The position numbers were made by a program, and so were the translations under genes. Shown piece by piece: positions 47,714-56,499 of a DNA stretch of 64,000 nucleotides (position 1 is the stretch's first letter; the number at the start of each line of letters is the position of its first letter). Source of the DNA: Streptomyces lincolnensis (GTDB lineage Bacteria > Actinomycetota > Actinomycetes > Streptomycetales > Streptomycetaceae); contig NZ_CP016438.1 of NCBI RefSeq assembly GCF_001685355.1, positions 8,184,001-8,248,000 of the forward strand, in the 5' to 3' direction. The notes under the pieces are model-generated. The model ran no database searches. It saw only the letters and a list, made by a program, of their open reading frames with translations, and was not told the origin of the DNA.

Positions 47714-48844
47714 GTGACACAGCGGGTGCTCATCGCCGCGGACAAGTTCAAGGGCTCGCTGACGGCCGTGGAGGTCGCCGAGCGGGTGACGGCGGGGCTG
47801 CGCCGGGTCGTACCGGGCCTGGAGGTCGAGGCGCTGCCGGTGGCCGACGGCGGCGACGGGACGGTGGCCGCGGCGGTGGCCGCGGGCTTCGAGCGCCACG
47901 AGGTGCGGGTCGCAGGGCCCCTCGGCCACGAGGTGACGGCCGCGTTCGCGCTGCGCGGCGACACCGCGGTCGTGGAGATGGCGGAGGCGAGCGGCCTCCA
48001 GCGGCTGCCCGCCGGCGTCTTCGCACCCCTTGCGGCCTCCACGTACGGCTCCGGCGAACTGCTGCGCGCCGCCCTGGACGCGGGCGCGCGGACCCTCGTG
48101 TTCGGCGTCGGCGGCAGTGCCACCACCGACGGCGGCGCCGGCATGCTGTCCGCGCTGGGCGCGCGGTTCCTGGACGCGGAGGGCGAGCCGGTGGCCCCGG
48201 GCGGCGGGGGCCTCGCCGACCTGGCCTCGGCCGACCTGTCCGGCCTCGACCCGCGGCTGGCGTCCGTCGCGTTCGTCCTCGCCAGTGACGTCGACAACCC
48301 GCTGACCGGACCGAAGGGCGCCCCGGCGGTCTACGGCCCGCAGAAGGGCGCCTCCCCGGACGACGTGGAGACGCTGGACTCCGCCCTGGCCCACTACGCC
48401 GAGGTGCTGGAGAAGACGATCGGCGCGAAGGCCGCGGAACACGCCGCCGCCCCGGGCGCGGGGGCCGCCGGCGGCATCGGCTACGGCGCCCTGCTCGTCG
48501 GCGCCCGGTTCCGGCCCGGTATCGAGGTCATGCTCGACGTCCTGGGCTTCGCGGCCGCGCTGGAGAAGACCACGCTGGTGATCACCGGCGAGGGCTCCCT
48601 GGACGAGCAGACCCTGCACGGCAAGGCCCCGGCGGGCGTCGCCGCGGCGGCCCGCGCCGCCGGCAAGGAGGTCGTCGCCGTCTGCGGCCGCCTCGCCCTC
48701 CCCCCGGAGGCCCTCGGCCGCGCCGGCATCCGCCGCGTCTACCCCCTCACCGACGCCGAGCCCGACGTGGCGAAGTGCATCGCCGACGCGGGCCCCATCC
48801 TGGAACGCGTCGCCGAACAGATCGCCCGCGACTTCCTGACCTGA
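47714..48844 (+). CDS. Glycerate kinase (GlxK/GarK type)
   Basis: A 376-aa glycerate kinase that phosphorylates D-glycerate to 2-phosphoglycerate. IAADKFKGSLTAVEVA (7-22), LPVADGGDGT (41-50), FGVGGSATTDGGAGML, and LASDVDNPLTGPKGA are family signatures. TGEGSLDEQT is near the C-terminus. GTG start at 47714 with AAGGGGA upstream. It could assimilate glycerate formed from glyoxylate, a link to the ethylmalonyl-CoA pathway in the same window, though the genes are not adjacent. Confidence 0.93.
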   Translation: MTQRVLIAADKFKGSLTAVEVAERVTAGLRRVVPGLEVEALPVADGGDGTVAAAVAAGFERHEVRVAGPLGHEVTAAFALRGDTAVVEMAEASGLQRLPAGVFAPLAASTYGSGELLRAALDAGARTLVFGVGGSATTDGGAGMLSALGARFLDAEGEPVAPGGGGLADLASADLSGLDPRLASVAFVLASDVDNPLTGPKGAPAVYGPQKGASPDDVETLDSALAHYAEVLEKTIGAKAAEHAAAPGAGAAGGIGYGALLVGARFRPGIEVMLDVLGFAAALEKTTLVITGEGSLDEQTLHGKAPAGVAAAARAAGKEVVAVCGRLALPPEALGRAGIRRVYPLTDAEPDVAKCIADAGPILERVAEQIARDFLT

Positions 48845-49594
48845 CGCCGACCGGGCGGGCCTCCGGTGGGACCAGCGCCGGGCGCCCCGGGCCTCGGACG
48901 CCGGCGCCGGGCGGCTCCGCGGCCGTAGCCTCCGGACGTCCCGAGCCTCTGGCGTCCCCGGGCGCTTCCTGGCTCGCGGATCCTTCGGACGGTCCCGAGC
49001 CCCGGCCGCCGTCGTCTTCGGGTGCCCTGGGCCTGTGGCCTTTGTTGCTTTCGGGCGTCCCGAGCCTTTGGGGTTCCTGGGCGTTCCCGGCCCGGGCTCT
49101 TTCGGGTGGTCCCGGGCCCCGGTCGTCGTTGTCTTCGGGTGTCCTGGGCCTGTGGCCTTTGTTGCTTTCGGGCGTCCCGAGCCTTTGGGGTTCCTGGGCG
49201 TTCCCGGCCCGGGCTCTTTCGGGTGGTCCCGGGCCCCGGCCGTCGCCTTCGGGTGCCCTGGGCCTGTGGCCTTTGTTGCTTTCGGGCGTCCCGAGCCTTT
49301 GGGGTTCCTGGGCGTTCCCGGCCCGGGCTCTTTCGGGTGGTCCCGGGCCCCGGCCGTCGTCGCCTTCGGGTGCCCTGGATCTCCGGCCCTTGTCGCCTCC
49401 GGACGCCCCAGGCCGTCTGGGCTCCCAGGGCCCGGCCCCTTCGGGTGCCCTGCACTCCCCGCGTCCATCGCCCCCAGGCGTCCCGGCCCCGTCCCCGGTC
49501 AGCCATCCTCAGCTCCGGTACCGCCCCCGGTCGGGCAGAGCCCCCCAGTCACCCCGCCCCGCCGGGGCGCCGCCGCCAGCAGTCACCCGCCCCC
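48845..49594. other. 750-bp non-coding interval holding a minisatellite
   Basis: Lies between glycerate kinase and the PucR-type regulator stop. Frames stay open through it on both strands only because repeat units are multiples of three; translations are low-complexity and differ in every frame, so no gene is supported. The final ~140 bp (49451-49594) are C-rich without recognised features. Confidence 0.6.
48915..49450. repeat. Minisatellite: ~117-bp units with internal hairpin
   Basis: Three near-identical units start at 49032 (117 bp), 49149 (114 bp, one 3-bp loss) and 49263 (117 bp). Diverged copies flank them at about 48915-49031 and 49380-49450. Each good copy contains CCTTTGTTGCTTTCGGG, unusually T-rich for this genome, and an 8-bp inverted repeat GGCCCGGG-N14-CCCGGGCC. 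The outer copies have lost the inverted repeat. Confidence 0.9.
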
Positions 49595-50791
49595 TCACCT
49601 CCGCACCCCCGACAACCGATACGCGTCCAAGGCCAACGTCATCTCGATCAGATCCCGCGGTCGGGCCAGGGAGCGTGCCGTCAGTTGTTCCAGCCGCCGG
49701 AGACGGTTGAAGACCGTGTTGCGGTGGCAGTAGAGGCGTCCGGCGGCGCGGCCCGCCGAGCCCTCGCAGGTCAGCCAGACGTCGAGGGTCTCCAGCAGGA
49801 CGGCACGGTCGCCCGGCTCCAGGGTGAGGAGTTCCCCGAACACGTCCGAGACCAGCCGGTCGGCGAGTTCGGGCTGGCTGACCACGAGGGCGGTCGGCAT
49901 CCGCTGGTCGAGGCGGACGACGGCGGTGGCGTCCGGCGGGCAGGTGCGCAGCGCCAGTTCGGCCAGCCGCCGGGCCCGCCCCAGCTCGGCCAGGCCCGGC
50001 ACCACAGGACTGATACCGCCGGGCCCCGCGCACCGCCCGTCGAGCGCCCGGGCCACCCCGTCCAGGCCCTGACCGGGGGTGAGCGCCACGACCCCCACCT
50101 CGCAGTCCGCCCGCATCCGCCAGATGAACCGGAACCCCGCACCCCCCACCGGCCGCTCGCACGCCTCCCGCCGCTCGGCCCGCAGCACCACCACGACGTA
50201 CGGCCCGTGCTCCGGCAGATCCAGGCCCGCGGCCGCCCGAGCGGCCAGCCCCGGCGTCTCCTGCCCCTCCAGCAGCGCGTCGAGCAGCGCCTGCAACTGC
50301 TCGTCCGTCCGCCGCCGCAGCTCCGCCTCCGTGGCCCGGTACGCCTCCGACGCGGCCTGCGCCTGCGCGTCCACCGCCGACCACACCATCGTCGTCGAGC
50401 GCATCAGCGCCCCCAGCCGCTCCGGCTCCCGCCCCGACGCCCCCTCCACCAGCGCGTCCCAGACCAGATAGCCGGCGTTGCGGTAGGCGTGCACCAGCAG
50501 GTCCAGCGGCAGCCCCTGCCGGGCCCGCCGCCGGCCCGCGTCCTCGGCGTACTCCAGATCGCGGCGCGGCGAGTCCCGGGGCGCGGAGATCGTCTCGATG
50601 CCGACCCGCATCGCCTCCTCGGCCTCCCGCCACTGCTGGTCGTACGGCAGCACCTGCCCGTAGACGGGGGAGTACTCGGTGAGTTGCCGCAGATGCTCGT
50701 CCACCAGCTCCGGCACTCGTTCCAGCAGAGCCCCGCAGGACTCGGCGAGCAGCTTCCAGTCATGACCGGTCCGCGGCCGTCGCGCTCCCAT
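49595..50791 (-). CDS. PucR/CdaR-type transcriptional regulator
   Basis: A 398-aa regulator. The N-terminal helical part carries a conserved-type LPLDLLVHAYRNAG motif (about residues 92-105), the middle is a GGDEF-like domain, and the C-terminal PucR HTH is at about 335-395 (TCEGSAGRAAGRLYCHRNT, VFNRLRRLEQLT, EMTLALDAYRL). It is divergent from the branched-chain-type ABC operon, so it probably controls that uptake system in response to the imported compound. ATG at 50791. An 18-bp palindrome lies in the shared promoter region. Confidence 0.9.
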   Translation of the reverse strand: MGARRPRTGHDWKLLAESCGALLERVPELVDEHLRQLTEYSPVYGQVLPYDQQWREAEEAMRVGIETISAPRDSPRRDLEYAEDAGRRRARQGLPLDLLVHAYRNAGYLVWDALVEGASGREPERLGALMRSTTMVWSAVDAQAQAASEAYRATEAELRRRTDEQLQALLDALLEGQETPGLAARAAAGLDLPEHGPYVVVVLRAERREACERPVGGAGFRFIWRMRADCEVGVVALTPGQGLDGVARALDGRCAGPGGISPVVPGLAELGRARRLAELALRTCPPDATAVVRLDQRMPTALVVSQPELADRLVSDVFGELLTLEPGDRAVLLETLDVWLTCEGSAGRAAGRLYCHRNTVFNRLRRLEQLTARSLARPRDLIEMTLALDAYRLSGVRR

Positions 50792-50843
50792 GGCCGGAGG
50801 ATGCCACCGGTGGGCGCCCGCGCACAGGCCCCTGACACGCGAC

Positions 50844-50861
50844 GTTGTGCGCGCGCACAAC
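50844..50861. promoter_or_regulatory. 18-bp perfect palindrome, candidate PucR operator
   Basis: GTTGTGCGCGCGCACAAC is fully self-complementary and lies between the divergent regulator (start 50791) and the liv-type operon (start 50973). The position suits a dimeric regulator controlling both. Some palindromicity comes from the CG-alternating core, but the GTTGTG/CACAAC arms are specific. Confidence 0.55.
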
Positions 50862-50972
50862 CCCCGGCCCGGCCCGCTGGGCACCCGCAGCGTTTCGGCC
50901 TCGGGCCGTGGACGGACGCCCCCGCCGGTGCTGGGGTGAGCGCCACACCGAGTGACGACAGGGGGGAAGTCC

Positions 50973-51773
50973 ATGGGCGGATCCGGACTGGTCGTACGCG
51001 ACCTGTCGGTCGGATACGGACCCGTGCGGGCACTGCGCCGCGTGTCTCTGGAGGTGCCCGAGCGAGCCGTGGTGACGGTGCTCGGCGGCAACGGCGCCGG
51101 CAAGTCCACGCTGCTGCGGGCGATCAGCCGGACGCTGTCCTTCCACGGCGGCGCGGTCACCGAGGGCGGAGTGACCCTGGGCGGCCGACGGCTCGACCGG
51201 CTCCCGCCGGACCGGGTGGTGGCCGCCGGAGTGTCCCAGGTACCGGAGGGCCGGCGGGTGTTCGCCCGGATGACGGTCGCCGACAACCTGCGCGCGGGCG
51301 CCCTCGGAGGGGACCGCTCGGGCCGCGCCGCCGCCCTGGGCCGTGTCCACGAGCTCTTCCCCGTGCTCGCCGAACGCGCCGGGCAGCGCGCCGGCCTGCT
51401 CTCCGGCGGCGAACAGCAGATGCTCGCCGTCGCCCGCGCCCTGATGGCCGCCCCGAAGGTCCTGCTCCTGGACGAACCCTCGCTCGGCCTGGCCCCGCTC
51501 ATGGCCGAGCGGATCGCCGACACCGTCCGCGAGATCAACACCCAGGGCACCTCCGTCCTCCTCGTCGAACAGAACGCCGCCCTCGCCCTACGGCTCGCCA
51601 CGCGCGCGTACGTCCTGGAAGTGGGCGAAGTGACCCTGTCGGGCCCGGCCGCCGAACTGGCCGCCTCCGACGAGGTGCGCCGCCGCTACCTGGGTGTGGT
51701 CGACGAGGACGCGGCGGCGGACGCCGAACAGACCGCCGCCACCCGGCGGACGCTCACCCGGTGGAAGGGGTGA
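50973..51773 (+). CDS. Branched-chain-amino-acid-type ABC transporter ATPase, LivF type
   Basis: A 266-aa ATPase. Walker A GGNGAGKST, LSGGEQQMLAVARALM signature, and Walker B LLLDEPSLGLAPLM with VSQVPEGRRVF are diagnostic of LivF. A GTG at 50952 is in frame, but the ATG at 50973 has GGGGGGAAG upstream. It is the first gene of an F-G-H-M-K ordered operon, reversed from the common order. A C-terminal ~25-residue Ala/Thr-rich tail is unusual. Confidence 0.92.
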   Translation: MGGSGLVVRDLSVGYGPVRALRRVSLEVPERAVVTVLGGNGAGKSTLLRAISRTLSFHGGAVTEGGVTLGGRRLDRLPPDRVVAAGVSQVPEGRRVFARMTVADNLRAGALGGDRSGRAAALGRVHELFPVLAERAGQRAGLLSGGEQQMLAVARALMAAPKVLLLDEPSLGLAPLMAERIADTVREINTQGTSVLLVEQNAALALRLATRAYVLEVGEVTLSGPAAELAASDEVRRRYLGVVDEDAAADAEQTAATRRTLTRWKG

Positions 51774-51778
51774 GGCCC

Positions 51779-52543
51779 GTGGACGCCCTGGACATACGCA
51801 ACCTCACCGTCAGATTCGCCGGCCTCACCGCCCTCGACGACGTCAGCTTCACCGTCCGCCCCGGCACCGTGCACGCCCTCATCGGACCCAACGGCGCCGG
51901 CAAGTCCACCTGCTTCAACGTGCTGTCCGGGGTCTACCGGGCCACCGAGGGCAGTGTCCGCTTCGGCGACCACGAGCTGACCGGCATGCCGGCGCACCGC
52001 ATCGCCGACCTCGGCGTGGCCCGCATCTTCCAGAACCTCGCCCTGCCGCCCCTCGCCACGGTCGAGGACAGCCTGCTCCTCGGACGCCACCGGCTGACCC
52101 GGACCGGCTTCCTCGCCGCCGGACTGCGGCTGCCCTCGGCGGCCCGCGAGGAACGGCTGCACCGCGCACGCGTCCGCGAGATCGCCGAGTTCGTCGGCAT
52201 CGCCGACTGCCTGCACCGCCCGGCCGGCTCCCTGCCGTACGGGCAGCAGAAGCTCGCCGAACTCGCCCGCGCGCTGTGCATGGAGCCGCGCCTGCTGCTC
52301 CTCGACGAGCCGGTCGCCGGCATGACCGCCGACGAACGGCGCCGGACCGCCGCCGTCATCGCGGGCGTCCGGGACGGCCTCGGCATCTCGATCGTGCTGG
52401 TCGAACACGACATGGGGGTGGTGATGCGGCTCGCGGACGCGGTGACCGTACTGGACTTCGGGCGCCGGATCGCCGACGGCGCCCCCGCCGACGTACAGAA
52501 CGATCCGGCCGTCGTACGGGCGTACCTGGGGGCCGGGTCATGA
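51779..52543 (+). CDS. Branched-chain-amino-acid-type ABC transporter ATPase, LivG type
   Basis: A 254-aa ATPase. Walker A GPNGAGKST, the LivG-specific IFQNLALPPLATVEDSLLLG, LPYGQQKLAELARALCMEP and LLLDEPVAGMT are present; the signature is Y-G-Q-Q rather than LSGGQ, as usual in this group. GTG at 51779 is preferred (AAGGGG 8 nt upstream); GTG 51770 would overlap the livF stop. Partner of the LivF-type ATPase. Confidence 0.92.
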   Translation: MDALDIRNLTVRFAGLTALDDVSFTVRPGTVHALIGPNGAGKSTCFNVLSGVYRATEGSVRFGDHELTGMPAHRIADLGVARIFQNLALPPLATVEDSLLLGRHRLTRTGFLAAGLRLPSAAREERLHRARVREIAEFVGIADCLHRPAGSLPYGQQKLAELARALCMEPRLLLLDEPVAGMTADERRRTAAVIAGVRDGLGISIVLVEHDMGVVMRLADAVTVLDFGRRIADGAPADVQNDPAVVRAYLGAGS

Positions 52544-53430
52544 GCACCTTCGCCGAGATCCTGCTCAACGGCGTCTCGCTGGGGTCGGTGTACGCCCTCA
52601 TCGCGCTCGGCTTCGTGGTGATCTTCCGGGCCACCGAGGTCGTCAACTTCGCCCACGCCTCGCTGCTGCTCGCGGGCGGCTATGTCACCGCGACCCTCCA
52701 CGACGACCTCGGCTTCTGGCCCGCGCTGCTCGTCGGCATCGCGGGCGCCGCGCTCGTGGGAGCGGCCGTGGAGTTCCTGGTGATGCGGCGTTACCGGGGC
52801 ACCGACCACAGCGTCCTGGCCATCGTCACCATCGGCGTCGACATCCTGCTCACCACCGAACTGACCCGCCGTATCGGCACGGACGTCCTCACGCTCGGCG
52901 ACCCCTGGGGGGACGCCGTCCTCACACTCGGGCCGATCTCCCTCGCGCACACCCGGATCGCCGCGTTCGTGGCGGCGGCGCTGCTCATCACCGCGTTCCT
53001 GCTGGCCTTCCGGTACACCTCGTGGGGCGTGGCGATGCGCGCGGCGGCGGAGAGCGCGGAGACGGCCGCGCTGATGGGCGTACGGCTGGGGCGGGTCTCG
53101 CTGGGCGCGTGGGCGGTGGCGGGCGGGCTCGCCGCCGTGGCGGCCCTGTTCCTCACCGTCTTCCCCACGCCGGGGCTGGAACGGGCGACATCACTGGCCG
53201 CCCTGAAGGCGTTCCCGGCGGCCATCCTCGGCGGCCTCGACTCCACGACCGGCGCGCTCGTGGGCGGACTGCTGGTCGGTGTCACGGAATCCCTGGCCAC
53301 CGGCTACCAGAGCGAACTGACGTTCCTCGGGCGCGGTCTCGGCGACCTGGCGCCCTACCTGGTCATGGTCGCGATCCTGCTCGTCCGGCCCGCCGGGCTG
53401 TTCGGCACGAAGGAGCCGGCCCGTGTCTGA
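52540..53430 (+). CDS. Branched-chain-amino-acid-type ABC permease, LivH type
   Basis: A 296-aa permease with about eight hydrophobic segments. The N-terminus LLNGVSLGSVYALIALGFVVI and the tail KAFPAAILGGLDSTTGALVGG are family hallmarks. The ATG overlaps the livG stop (ATGA) and the end overlaps livM by 8 nt. It forms half of the channel. Confidence 0.93.
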   Translation: MSTFAEILLNGVSLGSVYALIALGFVVIFRATEVVNFAHASLLLAGGYVTATLHDDLGFWPALLVGIAGAALVGAAVEFLVMRRYRGTDHSVLAIVTIGVDILLTTELTRRIGTDVLTLGDPWGDAVLTLGPISLAHTRIAAFVAAALLITAFLLAFRYTSWGVAMRAAAESAETAALMGVRLGRVSLGAWAVAGGLAAVAALFLTVFPTPGLERATSLAALKAFPAAILGGLDSTTGALVGGLLVGVTESLATGYQSELTFLGRGLGDLAPYLVMVAILLVRPAGLFGTKEPARV

Positions 53431-54505
53431 AGCCCTGGTGCGACCCCTGCGAGCCGTACCCACCCGCCTGTACGTCTGGGCCGCCGGTACCGTCCTCCTC
53501 CTCGCGCTGCCCTTCTACCTGGACCGTTTCTGGCTCCAGGCGGGCCTGTTCGCGATGGCCGCCGCGATCGGTGCGATCGGCATCAACCTCCTCACCGGTG
53601 CCACCGGCCAGCTCTCCATGGGGCACGCCTTCTTCCTGGCCGTCGGCGCCTACGGCTACTGCGTCTTCGCTGCGGACGGCGGCGACGGCCTCACCGGCCT
53701 CGGCCTGCCGACCTGGCTGGCGGCCGTGCTCGCCGTCCTGGTCGCGGGCGTCGCCGGCGGCCTGTTCAGCCCCATCTCGGGCCGGCTCAGCGGCGCCTAC
53801 CTGGGCATCGCCACCCTCGCGCTGGTCTTCATCGGCCAGCACGTGATGTTCAACGCGCACGACCTGACCGGCGGCGCCAACGGCCGTGACGTACCGCCGC
53901 TGAGCCTCTTCGGCCTCACCTTCGACGACCGTGAACTCCTCGTCGCCGCCGTGCCGTTCGGGTCGGCGGAGAAACTCTGGTACGCCGGTCTCGTCCTGCT
54001 CCTCGCCGGCGCGCTGTTCGCCCGCGGAGTGCTGCGCGGCCGTCCGGGCCGGGCCATGAACGCCATCCGCGACCACCGCATCGCCGCGGGCGTGCTCGGC
54101 GTACCGGTCGCCCGCCACCGCGCGGCCGTCTTCGTGCTGTCGTCGATGTACGCGGGCCTCGCGGGCGTCCTCCTGGCCCTGGTGTTCCAGCGGACGGTGC
54201 CGGACTACTTCGGCATCACCCTGTCCCTGGAGTACCTGGCCATGATCGTCATCGGCGGGCTCGGCTCGGTCTCCGGCGCGGTGGCCGGGGCCGTGTTCGT
54301 CTCCCTGCTGCCGCAGCTGCTGACCCGCTACAGCGATGCGCTGCCCCTGGTCTCCGCCCCCGGCACGGGCGGGATCGCACCGGGCGAGGCATCCCGGTAC
54401 CTCTACGGCGCCGCCGTCGTGCTGGTGGTGCTGTTCCTGCCCGGCGGCCTGGTCAGGGTGGCCGCCCGGCGTCGCGTCACAACCCATCCAGGGGAGGAAC
54501 GATGA
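53423..54505 (+). CDS. Branched-chain-amino-acid-type ABC permease, LivM type
   Basis: A 360-aa permease. INLLTGATGQLSMGHAFFLAVGAY (about residues 54-77) and GRAMNAIRDHRIAAGVLG are typical; EYLAMIVIGGLGSVSGAVAGA marks the last helices. GTG start at 53423 with AAGGAG inside the livH end. Its stop overlaps the binding-protein start (ATGA), so the whole operon is translationally linked. Confidence 0.93.
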   Translation: MSEALVRPLRAVPTRLYVWAAGTVLLLALPFYLDRFWLQAGLFAMAAAIGAIGINLLTGATGQLSMGHAFFLAVGAYGYCVFAADGGDGLTGLGLPTWLAAVLAVLVAGVAGGLFSPISGRLSGAYLGIATLALVFIGQHVMFNAHDLTGGANGRDVPPLSLFGLTFDDRELLVAAVPFGSAEKLWYAGLVLLLAGALFARGVLRGRPGRAMNAIRDHRIAAGVLGVPVARHRAAVFVLSSMYAGLAGVLLALVFQRTVPDYFGITLSLEYLAMIVIGGLGSVSGAVAGAVFVSLLPQLLTRYSDALPLVSAPGTGGIAPGEASRYLYGAAVVLVVLFLPGGLVRVAARRRVTTHPGEER

Positions 54506-55773
54506 TCAGGACGTACGGTGCCAGGGCCGCCGCGGGTGCCCTCGCGGCACTGCTCGTGCTGGCCGGATGCAGCTCGAAGGCCAAGGACTCCGACAGCGGG
54601 GACGACGGCAAGGCGGCCGCGGGCGGCGTGAAGACCGGCGAGGGCGTCTCCGGCAAGACGATCACGCTCGGCGCGCTCACCGACATGACCGGCGTCTACG
54701 CGACCCTCGGCAAGAGCGTCACCCAGGCCCAGCAGCTGTACGTGAAGCAGCTGAACGCCGCCGGTGGCGTCTGCGGCTACAAGGTCCGGCTGTCCGTCCG
54801 CGACCACGGCTACGACCCGCAGAAGGCCGTCTCCGGCTACACCGAGCTGGAGCCCGAGGTGCTGGGCTTCGCACAGTTCATCGGCTCGCCGTTCGTCGCC
54901 GCGGTCAAGCAGCGCGTCGACGGCCAGGACAAGGTCCTGGTGCTGCCGCAGGCGTGGTCGGCGGCGCTCCTCGGCAGCCCGTACATCCGGGTCATCGGCT
55001 CCACGTACGACATCGAGACGATGAACGCCGTCGACTTCCTGATGAAGGAGAAGGGGATCAAGAAGGGGGACAGGATCGGTCACGTGTACTTCGAGGGCGA
55101 CTACGGCGAGAGCGCCCTGGCCGGCTCCCGGCACATCGCGGGGGAGGCCGGCCTGACCGTCGTGGAGCAGAAGATCAAACCGACCGACAACGACATGACC
55201 GCCCAGGTCGCGGCCCTGAAGCAGGCCGGCGTCAAGGCGATCGTCATCAGCGCGGGCCCGCGCCAGGCGGCCTCGCTCGTCGGTGTCGCCGCGGCGGGCG
55301 GTTTCGACGTGCCGATCATCGGCAACAACTCCGCCTTCGCGCCCCAGCTCCTCGCCACCCAGGCGGGCCCGGCCCTGGCGAAGAACTACTACGTCTCCTC
55401 GCCCTCGCTGCCCATCGGCGCGGACACCCCGGAGGCGAAGAAGCTCGTCGCCGACTACCGGGCGGCCTACCCGAAGGACTCCCTCGACAACGGCGTCGTC
55501 GCCGGCTGGACCGCCGCGTCGGCCTTCGGCGAGGCCCTGAAGAAGGCCTGCGCGAGCAAGGACCTCACCAGGGCGGGCGTCGACAAGGCCCTGCTGTCGA
55601 TCGACTCCTTCGACGTCGGCTTCGGCATCGCCCAGGACTTCACCGACCCGGCGGCCCCGTCGTCCCGGCAGAGCGTGATCCTCCAGCCGGACAAGAGCGT
55701 GACGGGCGGCATGAAGGTCGTCCGGGACGCCGGAGCCTCCGAGGTGGCGCAGGCGTACACGCCGGGGGCATGA
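54502..55773 (+). CDS. Lipoprotein substrate-binding protein, LivK/Peripla_BP_6 type
   Basis: A 423-aa lipoprotein. Lipobox LVLAGCSS lipidates C23, followed by a charged tether to ~50. The type-I fold starts at ITLGALTDMTGVYATLG. Two cysteines (GGVCGYK, KACASK) could form a disulfide. Such proteins bind branched-chain amino acids, but also amides, urea or aromatic acids; the PucR-type regulator beside it hints at a nitrogenous or aromatic ligand. Last gene of the operon, followed by a strong terminator. Confidence 0.92.
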   Translation: MIRTYGARAAAGALAALLVLAGCSSKAKDSDSGDDGKAAAGGVKTGEGVSGKTITLGALTDMTGVYATLGKSVTQAQQLYVKQLNAAGGVCGYKVRLSVRDHGYDPQKAVSGYTELEPEVLGFAQFIGSPFVAAVKQRVDGQDKVLVLPQAWSAALLGSPYIRVIGSTYDIETMNAVDFLMKEKGIKKGDRIGHVYFEGDYGESALAGSRHIAGEAGLTVVEQKIKPTDNDMTAQVAALKQAGVKAIVISAGPRQAASLVGVAAAGGFDVPIIGNNSAFAPQLLATQAGPALAKNYYVSSPSLPIGADTPEAKKLVADYRAAYPKDSLDNGVVAGWTAASAFGEALKKACASKDLTRAGVDKALLSIDSFDVGFGIAQDFTDPAAPSSRQSVILQPDKSVTGGMKVVRDAGASEVAQAYTPGA

Positions 55774-55777
55774 GAAG

Positions 55778-55808
55778 GCGGGTGGACGGGACACCCCCGT
55801 CCACCCGC
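55778..55808. terminator. 13-bp perfect hairpin ending the liv-type operon
   Basis: GCGGGTGGACGGG (55778-55790) pairs with CCCGTCCACCCGC (55796-55808) around ACACC. It lies between convergent genes 5 bp after the operon stop and can act in both directions. Confidence 0.8.
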
Positions 55809-55817
55809 TGCCGTACG

Positions 55818-56411
55818 TCACTTCACCGCGGCGAGCACCAGGTTGAACCCCGTGTCGGCGGCGAGACCCGCCTCCCGGAAGCCCGCCTCGGCGAGCAGTC
55901 GGATCCGGCGGGCGGGCCCGCCCTGGTTGCCGAGGCCGTACCGTCCCGGCTGGGCCGGCGAACCCGGCGTGCACAGCGCGGTCGAGGAGGCGTACTCGAT
56001 CCGGACCGTCGGATTGCCGATGCCGTCCTCCAGCCGGTCCGTCGACCAGGGCTCCACGGCGATCAGCAGCCCACCGTCGGCCAGCACCTCGTGGGCCCGG
56101 CGCAGGGCCGCGGGCGGGTCGCCGAGGTCGTGCAGGGAGTCGAAGAAGACGACCACGTCGTACGGGCCGGTCCCGATCCCGGCGGCGTCGGCCACCCGGA
56201 ACGAGACGTTGTCCGGGCTGCCCGCCTCGATGGCCTTGGCGATCGACGCCTCGTGCGCGTCGAAGCCGGTGACCGTGGACGCCGGCCGGCGCCGCCCGAT
56301 CAGCAGATCGGCCACCCCGTGGCCGCACCCCACGTCGGCCACCCCAGCCCCGCGCTCCAGCCGCTCCACCAGCCCCGGCACCGCCGGGAACCAGGCCGCC
56401 CCGATCTCTCC
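55818..56411 (-). pseudogene. SAM methyltransferase fragment lacking its N-terminal domain
   Basis: The frame encodes a class I methyltransferase core: VADVGCGHGVADLLI (motif I), VTGFDAHEASI, FRVADAAGIGTGPYDVVVFFDSLHDLGDP and AVEPWS. Relatives with this core (~350 aa) carry an N-terminal winged-helix dimerisation domain of ~150 residues, which is absent. Recognisable homology starts at about 56411. The open frame continues to an ATG at 56540 only by crossing the pssA terminator hairpin and the pssA end, which is implausible as a real N-terminus. Probably a 5'-deleted remnant; a truncated active protein is possible but has no visible start signal. Confidence 0.65.
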
Positions 56412-56454
56412 AGCCCCACGCCCGCCATTGTGGCGGTCCGGGCGCCACAACAAG

Positions 56455-56483
56455 AGGGCCCGAACCGGAGCGGTTCGGGCCCT
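56455..56483 (-). terminator. 13-bp hairpin terminator of pssA
   Basis: AGGGCCCGAACCG (56455-56467), loop GAG, CGGTTCGGGCCCT (56471-56483): a perfect stem 17 bp after the pssA stop. On the minus strand it is followed by CTTGTTGTGG, a modest T-rich tail. Confidence 0.85.
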
Positions 56484-56499
56484 TACGACAGTGCGACGG

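Noticed and set aside
48915..49450. CRISPR array
   Set aside because: Units are contiguous ~117-bp copies without short repeats and unique spacers, and there are no cas genes.
48739..49506. Arg/Gly/Pro-rich protein encoded by the minisatellite on the minus strand
   Set aside because: Frames stay open only because repeat lengths are multiples of three; it also overlaps glycerate kinase and lacks a start signal.
49022..51700. Long plus-strand frame running from the minisatellite through the PucR-type gene into livG
   Set aside because: Composite of repeat sequence and antisense of real genes; real coding in this frame begins only at livG (51779).
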